Positions 6,147 through 11,678 of a DNA stretch of 11,678 bases are shown here, piece after piece. The DNA comes from Chloroflexi bacterium UBA4733 (GTDB taxonomy: Bacteria > Chloroflexota > UBA4733). The number at the start of each line of letters is the position of its first letter. Positions within the stretch are counted from its first letter, which is position 1. Below the pieces are notes generated by a model. It had not been told where the DNA came from and searched no databases. It saw only the letters and a list, made by a program, of their open reading frames with translations. Location of the stretch: NCBI GenBank assembly GCA_002404055.1, contig DHIZ01000333.1, positions 1 to 11,678 on the forward strand, written 5' to 3'. Position numbers and translations under genes: made by a program.

Positions 6147-8305
6147 TGGCGGGCGACCAGCAGCTCCTCGCGGTGGTGCCAGGCGTTGAGGAAGCGATAG
6201 AAGTTGCGCTTGCTGCGCTTGTCTCGCTCGTCCTCGCTCAACTCTTCCCAGCCGCGGTGCTCGTGCATGACTGCCGGCAGCGTGGGCAGGCAGACCAGCT
6301 GCAGCCCCTCGGCCCGGAACTGGAAGCCGAAATGCAGGTCCAGGTTGCGATAGTAGCGGTATTTGGCGTCCATCCAGCCCGTGCGCCGCAGGTCGGCCCG
6401 CCGGAAAGCGAAAAGGTAGCCGGCAATGGCGTCAACATTCCGCTCTTCGGAGGACTCGAAGTGGCGCATGTCCGCGCTGCGCAGTCCCCAGCGACCGGCC
6501 ACGCCCATGGCCGGGTCCGCCAGGGCCGCCAGCAGCGGGCTAAAGAGATCGCCGGTCGCCTCGACGCCCGTGTCCAGCAGCACGATCAGGTGGCCGCGCG
6601 CCTGGCGCATCGCCAGGTTGCGACCCTCCGCCTCGCCGAGACGGTGATCGGCTCGCAGCAGGCGAATCTGGGGACTCTCCAGGGCCAGGTGTTCCAGCCA
6701 GTGGGCGGTATCGTCGGTTGAGGCGTTCTCCACGATCACGTATTCGACGCGATGTCCACCCTCGTGCCTGACCAGGCTGGCCAGGCAGCGCTGCACGTCG
6801 GGGCGGTAGTTGTGGACGAGCAGGCAAACGCTGACATCGCAGGTGTCGGCCTCCTCCAGCAGCGACGGCACGTCGGCAGCGCGGGAATAGCGCACCGGTT
6901 GTGGCGGCGGTTGCAGGTGGACGACGGTGCCGGTCTTCGTGTCGCGCAGACCATACCCTTTCTCGGCGATCGCCGTGCGTAAAGCATCGGCCTCGACGAA
7001 GCCGGCGGCGGCGCGGGCAGCCTCGCGGCGTTGCAGCAGGTAGCGGGTGTCCTCGGGCAGCGAACTGGGGGCAAGCGGTTGCACTGCGTCCAGCCCCAGG
7101 CCCAGCACCTCATCCCAACGCAGCAGCAAGTCACGCTTCTGGGCCGGTTGGAGCGGAGCATGGCGCAGCATTGTCCAGAGCACGCCGACCGCCGCCGGCA
7201 TATTCAGGTCGCTGAGTATCGCGGCCTGGAAGCGGGCATCCCATTCCTGCACCGCGTCGTCCGCTGCAGCGGACGGCAACGCCTGCCACAGACGGAGGCG
7301 GTCGCGCAGGCGCTCCAGCGCCGTTGCCGCGGCACGCAGCGCGGCAAAGGTGAAGTTGAGGCGTGCGCGGTAGTGCGTGAGCAAGCAGAGGTAGCGAAAG
7401 GCCAGCGGGTCGAAGCCGCGGGCGCGCAGGTCGGACAGCGTGTAGGCGTTGCCGGTGCTCTTGGCCATTTTCAGACCGTCAGCCAGGAGGTGCTGCCCGT
7501 GGACCCAGTAGCGCACGAAGGGCTGACCGGTGGCCGCCTCACTCTGGGCGATCTCGTCTTCGTGGTGCGGAAATATGTTGTCGACGCCGCCGGTGTGCAG
7601 GTCGAAGGTTTCACCCAGGTAGCGCATGCTCATGGCCGAACACTCGATGTGCCAGCCGGGGAAGCCTGGTCCCCAGGGGCTCTCCCACTGCACCAGCCGT
7701 CCGGGCTCGGCGGCTTTCCAGAGCGTGAAGTCGGCCGGCTGGCGCTTGAGTGGGTCGACCTCTGATCTTACGCTATCTAACAGACCATCTAAGAGGTTGC
7801 CGGAAAGGCGGCCGTAGGCGGGGAAGGTCGCTATGTCGAAGTAGAGATTGCCGCCTGCCAGGTAGGCATGACCGCGCGCCAGGAGTCGCTCAATCAGCGC
7901 GATCATCTCAGCGATATGGTCGGTGGCGCGTGGTGTGACGGTAGCTCGCTGAATGTGGAGGGCTGCCTCGTCCGCCAACCACTCTTCGGTGTAAAAGGCG
8001 GCGATCTCCGCCGGTGTCTTCCCTTCAGCCAGGGCGGCGGCGATGATCTTGTCCTCGCCGCGTTCCAGCAACTCCTGCCGCATGTGCCCGACGTCCGTCA
8101 CATTCTTGACCTGGATCACGCGCAGGTTTAGCAGCGCGAAGACGCGGCGCAACCAATCCGCCAGCAAATAGCTGCGCAGGTTGCCAATGTGGACCGAACG
8201 GTAGACTGTTGGCCCGCAGGTGTACATGCGAACCAGACCAGGCTGCGCCGGGACGATTGGTTCGATGGTGCGCCTGAGCGTGTTATAGACGGTTAATGGG
8301 GGCAT
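6143..8305 (-). CDS. cysS: Cysteinyl-tRNA synthetase fused to a GT2-family glycosyltransferase
   Basis: The single open frame of 720 residues contains two proteins. Residues 1 to about 463 are a complete class I CysRS, which charges tRNA-Cys. It has CGPTVY (C30), HIGN (39-42), zinc ligands C30, C222, H247 and E251 with E. coli-like spacing (25 and 29), KMAKS at 279-283 in place of KMSKS, a DALR-type domain with DLNMPAAVGVLW, and the usual C-terminal AD.LR..I...G..L.DT..G. A Pro-rich linker (about 464-489) leads to a GT-A/GT2 domain (490-720): VSVCLLVHNY, VIVENASTDDT, a LLDTGVE strand (D578) where DxD would be expected, AIAGYLFAFRRADL, YYRNLDLHF and HEHRGW. No start codon with a good ribosome-binding site sits at the boundary, so the fusion looks real. 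The ATG lies 14 bases after the preceding stop; only a distal GGAG is present, so coupling is likely. Confidence 0.93.
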   Translation of the reverse strand: MPPLTVYNTLRRTIEPIVPAQPGLVRMYTCGPTVYRSVHIGNLRSYLLADWLRRVFALLNLRVIQVKNVTDVGHMRQELLERGEDKIIAAALAEGKTPAEIAAFYTEEWLADEAALHIQRATVTPRATDHIAEMIALIERLLARGHAYLAGGNLYFDIATFPAYGRLSGNLLDGLLDSVRSEVDPLKRQPADFTLWKAAEPGRLVQWESPWGPGFPGWHIECSAMSMRYLGETFDLHTGGVDNIFPHHEDEIAQSEAATGQPFVRYWVHGQHLLADGLKMAKSTGNAYTLSDLRARGFDPLAFRYLCLLTHYRARLNFTFAALRAAATALERLRDRLRLWQALPSAAADDAVQEWDARFQAAILSDLNMPAAVGVLWTMLRHAPLQPAQKRDLLLRWDEVLGLGLDAVQPLAPSSLPEDTRYLLQRREAARAAAGFVEADALRTAIAEKGYGLRDTKTGTVVHLQPPPQPVRYSRAADVPSLLEEADTCDVSVCLLVHNYRPDVQRCLASLVRHEGGHRVEYVIVENASTDDTAHWLEHLALESPQIRLLRADHRLGEAEGRNLAMRQARGHLIVLLDTGVEATGDLFSPLLAALADPAMGVAGRWGLRSADMRHFESSEERNVDAIAGYLFAFRRADLRRTGWMDAKYRYYRNLDLHFGFQFRAEGLQLVCLPTLPAVMHEHRGWEELSEDERDKRSKRNFYRFLNAWHHREELLVARQ

Positions 8306-8319
8306 AACAGTGCGTGGCC

Positions 8320-8607
8320 TTACTCCGTGGCGACCTCTATGCGGCGCGCCGGCGCGTCACCGGCGCCGTTGCGCTCGCGTTTGGCCTCGGCCGTGATGTC
8401 GCTGAGGTTTTCCCGAGCACCGCTCGCGGCAGTTGTAACTGTGCTTGCCAGCGAGCCGGCGGCGGTACGGGCGGCATCACCGGCCGCCAACCCGGCGCGG
8501 ACGGCGCCGACGACGACTGGGCGCGCGACGTCACCGAGCGCGCGCGCCACTGCGGTACCGATGCTGGCGCCGATACTGAAACCCAGGATTGAAAATAAAC
8601 CTTCCAT
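8320..8607 (-). CDS. Small protein with Gly/Ala-rich hydrophobic start, DUF5132-like
   Basis: The protein is 95 residues with an ATG at 8607-8605 and a strong AAGGAG at suitable spacing. The first half is a Gly/Ala-rich amphipathic or membrane-associating stretch (FSILGFSIGASIGTAVARAL, then ARPVVVGAVRAGLAAGDAAR). The second half is polar and helical (ARENLSDITAEAKRERNGAG), ending in a short charged tail. The RPVV.GA+.AGL..GDAAR followed by an acidic LxDITAEAK helix resembles small DUF5132-type proteins, which have no known function; this match is from memory and tentative. It lies 14 bases before the CysRS-GT2 start, so it is probably the first gene of that operon. A membrane or envelope association is only suggested by composition. 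Confidence 0.7.
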   Translation of the reverse strand: MEGLFSILGFSIGASIGTAVARALGDVARPVVVGAVRAGLAAGDAARTAAGSLASTVTTAASGARENLSDITAEAKRERNGAGDAPARRIEVATE

Positions 8608-8640
8608 GATGGCTCCTTCTTGCTACTCAGGTAGTCGCAT

Positions 8641-8653
8641 GCCGACGCTCGGC
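8641..8653 (-). repeat. Small hairpin in the leader of the small-protein gene
   Basis: On the minus strand GCCGA-GCG-TCGGC is a perfect 5-bp stem with a 3-base loop, about 35 bases upstream of the ATG at 8607. There is no T-run after it, so it is not a clear terminator of the Get3-like gene. It could be incidental. Confidence 0.3.
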
Positions 8654-8700
8654 GCTGCTGCACAGCCTATGCCAGCCCTGCCGCTCCCATCCCATGCTCT

Positions 8701-8722
8701 ATAGTAGCGGATGCTCGAGCAT
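8701..8722 (-). promoter_or_regulatory. Palindrome next to a candidate -10 upstream of the small-protein/CysRS operon
   Basis: ATGCTCGAGCAT (8722-8711) is a perfect 12-base palindrome starting four bases past the Get3-like gene's stop codon. Reading leftward, after CCGC comes TACTAT (8706-8701), a plausible -10. No good -35 is visible at 17 bases. The palindrome would lie between the boxes, as expected for an operator. The transcript would have a leader of about 85 bases. Confidence 0.35.
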
Positions 8723-8726
8723 GTCG

Positions 8727-9953
8727 TTAGCGCTGCGGCGTCTCGGTCGCCGCGGGCGTCCCTACTGCGGTGAAGGGGATCTCCAGCATGCCGTCGTGCA
8801 TGCGGGCCGTCCCCGGTTCCAGGGCGGCCAGGGTCAGCGGCAACGTGATCTCGCGGCGGAAGTTGCCGACGTCGACGTAGAGTTCGTCGCCGCGCTTCAG
8901 CAGCGAGAGCCGACCGACCTCCACGTTGGGCATCGGCAGGCGCAGCAGGTAGCCGTCACCCTGTCGTTCGATACGCTGTGTCGGGCCGCGGTGCATGATT
9001 TGCGTCGGATCGCGGTCGCCGAAGACCTGGCGGGAGAGCGTGGCCAGCGCTGCGATGCCCAGCGGCTCCTCGGCACTCAACGGCGCCTCCAGCAGCGGCA
9101 AGGTGGCAAAGGTGCTCCGCACCTCGGCCATAGCGCGCTGCTGGCGGGCCAGCATGGCATCTAGATAGGCGTTGCCGGCGTTGGCGTCAGGGAGGACGCG
9201 GTTGATCACCACCGCGTCGATCGGGTAGTCGAAGAGGTTGAGGTAGGTCTCCGCTCGCCGTGCTTCCTTGATCACCATGGTGTCCGGCGTGACCACTATG
9301 CGGTAGGAACTGCGCTCCGGGTTGGTCAAGTCCTGGCGCAGTTCCTTGGTGCGGTCGGCCAGTTGTTGCAGGGTTTCGATGATGTTCAGATCCGGCAGGG
9401 CGTTGCGCAGAAAGGGACCGACAAAGCGCATAAGGCGTCCCCGCCACTCTTGCAGCCGGCCCGCGTACCAGAGCAAGGCATCCGGCATGCTGAGCAGGCG
9501 GATAGTCTCACCCGTGGGGGCGGCGTCGACCACGATACAATCGAACTCGCCGGTGCGACTCTGGCGCCGGATCTGCACCAATGCCGCCACTTCCTCCATG
9601 CCGGGCATAATCGCCAGTTCATCGGCCTGGACCTCGGAGACGCCTTCCCGGCGCAGGAAATCGGCCAGTTGGCCTTGCATCTTGCCCCAACTCCGGCGGG
9701 CTTCGTCCAGCACGTTCACTTCGTAGGCGAAGAGGCGCTCGCCAACTTCCGCCGGCTCCGCCCCCAGCTCCACGCGCAGCACGTCCCCCAGGCTGTGGGC
9801 GATATCCGTGCTCACCACCAGGGTGCGGTGGCCCAGTTCCGCCGCGCGCACGGCGGTGGCGGCCGCCATCGTCGTCTTCCCGACGCCGCCCTTGCCGACG
9901 TACAGGATCAGGCGCGTGGTAGTGCCGCTGCTCTCAGGAGTCGCGGGCGGCAT
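8727..9953 (-). CDS. Get3/ArsA-family ATPase with C-terminal HSP20-like domain
   Basis: The protein is 408 residues with a single ATPase unit. The deviant Walker A GKGGVGKTT (20-28) carries the signature lysine K21. Switch I is STDIAHSLGD (D50) and switch II is VVDAAPTGETIRLLSMP (from D143), close to the Get3 DTAPTGHTLR. P-loop ATPases of this group include arsenite-pump ATPases and tail-anchored protein carriers. The CxxC that bridges the eukaryotic Get3 dimer is absent, and I see no ArsA metal-binding cysteines. Residues about 332-394 (GDGYLLRLPMP, GDELYVDVGNFRREITLPL, GMLEIPF) match the alpha-crystallin-like tail found on bacterial members. An arsenic role is therefore unlikely and a client-protein role more likely, but the client is unknown. 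The start is ATG at 9953-9951 with AAGG about 9 bases upstream. It lies 42 bases after the Uma2 gene. Confidence 0.92.
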   Translation of the reverse strand: MPPATPESSGTTTRLILYVGKGGVGKTTMAAATAVRAAELGHRTLVVSTDIAHSLGDVLRVELGAEPAEVGERLFAYEVNVLDEARRSWGKMQGQLADFLRREGVSEVQADELAIMPGMEEVAALVQIRRQSRTGEFDCIVVDAAPTGETIRLLSMPDALLWYAGRLQEWRGRLMRFVGPFLRNALPDLNIIETLQQLADRTKELRQDLTNPERSSYRIVVTPDTMVIKEARRAETYLNLFDYPIDAVVINRVLPDANAGNAYLDAMLARQQRAMAEVRSTFATLPLLEAPLSAEEPLGIAALATLSRQVFGDRDPTQIMHRGPTQRIERQGDGYLLRLPMPNVEVGRLSLLKRGDELYVDVGNFRREITLPLTLAALEPGTARMHDGMLEIPFTAVGTPAATETPQR

Positions 9954-9995
9954 CGCTCAACCTTACTCTCTGCTCGTGCAACCAGTGCATCGCGC

Positions 9996-10613
9996 TCACT
10001 CGGACTCCTCTTCTTCGTCGCTTGCAGCCACATCCCGCAAGTCAGACGGGATATGGGCAAAAAGCTCGCCAACGTCGGTACGAAAGCCGGGCAGGTTGGG
10101 TGATTGCAACGTGTCACCGGCGTAGAGCGTGGCGATGAGGTGCAACTGCGCCTGCTGGCGACGGTAGATTTCGATTCGCTGCGTGGGCCAGTCGACGATC
10201 CAGTATTCCAGCACTCCCCAACGCGAATAGAGTTGCATTTTCGCTTCGCGGTCGCGCCGGATGTTGCGAGCGCCGGGTGAGAGCAGTTCCACCATCAGGT
10301 CAGGGGCGCTGTGCAGCTTGCCATCGCTCCCCAACACTGCAGCAAAACGCTCGCGCCGCACCCACACCACGTCCGGCGCCACGGCATTCTCCGGCGAGAA
10401 GATCACGCCGGGCGCGGTAATTGCCAACCCTCTTCCCGTTCGGACGCCCCAAATATTGAGGGCCATGGCGATGCCGTCGCCGAGAGACTGATGGCGCCAA
10501 TGCGGGTGTGTTGACACGTACAGCTCCCCATCAATGATCTCGTAGCGGCAATCCTCACGAATCTCCGGCAACGTGTCCAGATCGCTGATTGTCCAGCGAA
10601 GCGATGTGACCAC
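9996..10613 (-). CDS. Uma2-family (DUF820) PD-(D/E)XK nuclease-fold protein
   Basis: The protein is 205 residues. It has the family layout RYEIIDGELYV (E25), H41 in the following helix, VAPDVVWV (D81), LMVELLSPGAR (E109), EAKMQLYSRWGVLEYWIVDW (K125), and a C-terminal sheet GDTLQSPNLPGF. D81, E109 and K125 fit a PD-(D/E)XK-type metal site, so the fold and a possible nuclease activity can be predicted, but no physiological target is known. These genes are often present in many copies in cyanobacteria and Chloroflexota. The tail ends in a run of acidic residues (SDEEEESE). The start is GTG at 10613-10611, with GGGGAGG about 8 bases upstream. It is the first gene of the leftward run, divergent from the helicase, and shares a likely transcript with the Get3-like gene. 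Confidence 0.9.
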   Translation of the reverse strand: MVTSLRWTISDLDTLPEIREDCRYEIIDGELYVSTHPHWRHQSLGDGIAMALNIWGVRTGRGLAITAPGVIFSPENAVAPDVVWVRRERFAAVLGSDGKLHSAPDLMVELLSPGARNIRRDREAKMQLYSRWGVLEYWIVDWPTQRIEIYRRQQAQLHLIATLYAGDTLQSPNLPGFRTDVGELFAHIPSDLRDVAASDEEEESE

Positions 10614-10652
10614 GAACCAACCTCCCCGTGCCCATTCTTACGCCTGCTGTTC

Positions 10653-10661
10653 AGTGTAGCA
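10653..10661 (-). promoter_or_regulatory. Extended -10 promoter for the Uma2 and Get3-like genes
   Basis: Reading leftward, TGC-TACACT (10661-10653) is an extended -10 element about 40 bases upstream of the Uma2 GTG. No good -35 is seen at 16-18 bases. No comparably clear promoter was found for the divergent helicase within the 112-base intergenic gap. Confidence 0.45.
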
Positions 10662-10725
10662 GCGACACCTGGCCTTGCCCGCGCCCGCCGATGTACCATG
10701 GCAGCAACGGAGGCGATTGAAGCGC

Positions 10726-11678
10726 ATGACACCACCCCTGCCGGCGGCACCATCGGATACACCGGCGGTGTTGAGCCGCTTACAGGTAGACGGCCAGACG
10801 CTGCGTGTTGCCGGCAACTGGCCGGAGTTGCTGCGCTTGCTCGGACGTGAGGGCGAGGCGACAGTGACGCTGGCGTTGGACGGTGAGCGGCCGCTCACCT
10901 TAGACACTGCTCTTCCCGACGTGAAGCTGACCCGCTCCGCGGCGCGAGCGCTGCAGCAGCTTGGACCCTGGGCAGCCATACGCCCTTCGGCGGACGTGAC
11001 GACCGAGCTTCGCCTGGAGCGCGCCTTCCCGGAGCAGTTGCCGGACGAGCTTGCGGCCTACCTGCCGCTACTGCAGCAACTCGGCAAAGCTGCGCCGCTG
11101 GCGCAGGACGACGCACAACTGGTCGATGAGGCGATCACCGTATGGATGCGCCCCGGCTTTGACACCTTTGTCTCGCTGCCCCGCCTGCGGTTCCAGCCGT
11201 TCCCCTACCAGCTCCAGGCGGCCGCCAGCGTGTTGCGGCGCATGCGCGGACGGGCGATCCTGGCGGACGAGGTCGGCCTGGGGAAGACGATCGAAGCCGG
11301 CCTCGTCCTCAGCGAGTTGAGCCTGCGCAGCCAGGCCGAGCACGTCTTGATCCTCGTGCCCAGCGGGCTTGTGGAGCAGTGGACGGAGGAGTTGGACCGC
11401 AAGTTCGGCCTGCCGTTCCTGGCCTACGGCAGTACCGCCTGGCAGCAGAACGAGCGCGCGTTGCAAGAGCCAATCCTGATCGTGCCCCTGCCGGCGGCGC
11501 GGCGGGCGCCCCTGCGCGATGCGCTGGCCGCCATCGCCTGGGATCTGGTGATCGTGGACGAAGCGCACCGCCTGAAGAATCCGCAGACCGCCTCGGCGCG
11601 GCTCGTCAAGGCGCTGCGGACGCGGCGCATGCTGCTGTTGACAGCGACACCGGTGGAGAATCGCCTGGAGGACCTCTT
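10726..11678 (+). CDS. SNF2/HepA-type superfamily 2 helicase, N-terminal part (runs off right edge)
   Basis: The frame is open from ATG at 10726 to the end of the window (317 codons). Residues about 1-155 are an Asp/Leu-rich N-terminal region that I cannot assign. The ATPase lobe then begins: FPYQLQAAASVL (Q motif), ILADEVGLGKTIEAGL (Walker A, K187), VLILVPSGLVEQW (Ia), DLVIVDEAHRLKN (DEAH 278-281) and LLLTATPVENR (306-309). DEVGLGKT and DEAH with TATPVEN are typical of SNF2-related ATPases such as RapA/HepA, which translocate on double-stranded DNA and remodel protein-DNA complexes. The second lobe lies outside the window. GGAGG at 10709-10713 is 12 bases from the ATG. An in-frame TTG at 10717 is an alternative but is only 3 bases from it. 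It is divergent from the Uma2 gene and has no visible partner. Confidence 0.9.
   Translation, partial: MTPPLPAAPSDTPAVLSRLQVDGQTLRVAGNWPELLRLLGREGEATVTLALDGERPLTLDTALPDVKLTRSAARALQQLGPWAAIRPSADVTTELRLERAFPEQLPDELAAYLPLLQQLGKAAPLAQDDAQLVDEAITVWMRPGFDTFVSLPRLRFQPFPYQLQAAASVLRRMRGRAILADEVGLGKTIEAGLVLSELSLRSQAEHVLILVPSGLVEQWTEELDRKFGLPFLAYGSTAWQQNERALQEPILIVPLPAARRAPLRDALAAIAWDLVIVDEAHRLKNPQTASARLVKALRTRRMLLLTATPVENRLEDL

Noticed and set aside
1..11678. tRNA or rRNA genes, CRISPR array, insertion sequence or phage genes
   Set aside because: No cloverleaf with a GTTCGA-type T-loop, no regularly spaced repeats, no transposase or integrase motifs and no terminal repeats with target duplications were seen.

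Overview
The window is GC-rich (roughly 60-65%) bacterial DNA, densely coding, with many GTG and TTG starts. A RecQ helicase with a C-terminal zinc site, a Get3/ArsA ATPase with an HSP20-like tail, a Uma2-family nuclease, a secreted protein carrying a Cys-x-Phe/Trp-rich module, a sugar-type solute-binding protein remnant and a CysRS fused to a glycosyltransferase together suggest a member of the Chloroflexota (Thermomicrobia/Sphaerobacter-like). This assignment is an inference from gene content, not a measurement.

Left edge (1-606): the start of a minus-strand XRE-type regulator runs off the left end. It has a good -35/-10 pair with a palindrome between the two boxes. A non-coding stretch of about 440 bases follows. 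It holds a perfect TATAAT enclosed by an 8-bp inverted repeat, then two hairpins in tandem, and leads into recQ.

Plus strand 607-2526: a 639-residue RecQ-family helicase, started here at a TTG with a good ribosome-binding site.

Minus strand 10613 down to 2651: nearly all genes run leftward. In transcription order they are a Uma2 nuclease-fold protein, a Get3/ArsA-like ATPase, a 95-residue small protein, a 720-residue cysteinyl-tRNA synthetase with a C-terminal family-2 glycosyltransferase domain, a family-4 glycosyltransferase coupled to it by an ATGA overlap, a 372-residue secreted protein, a broken sugar-binding protein (start missing, middle missing, frame changed) and rpsT (ribosomal protein S20). 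The small protein, CysRS-GT2, GT4 and secreted protein are so tightly spaced that one transcript is likely. rpsT appears to have its own extended -10 promoter.

Right edge (10726-11678): a plus-strand SNF2/HepA-type helicase, divergent from the Uma2 gene, runs off the window.

The most unusual items are the CysRS-glycosyltransferase fusion with its coupled GT4, the deletion-scarred solute-binding protein whose junction carries a short sequence fitting both parental frames, and the structured non-coding block at 272-389. No CRISPR array, insertion sequence, tRNA or rRNA was found.
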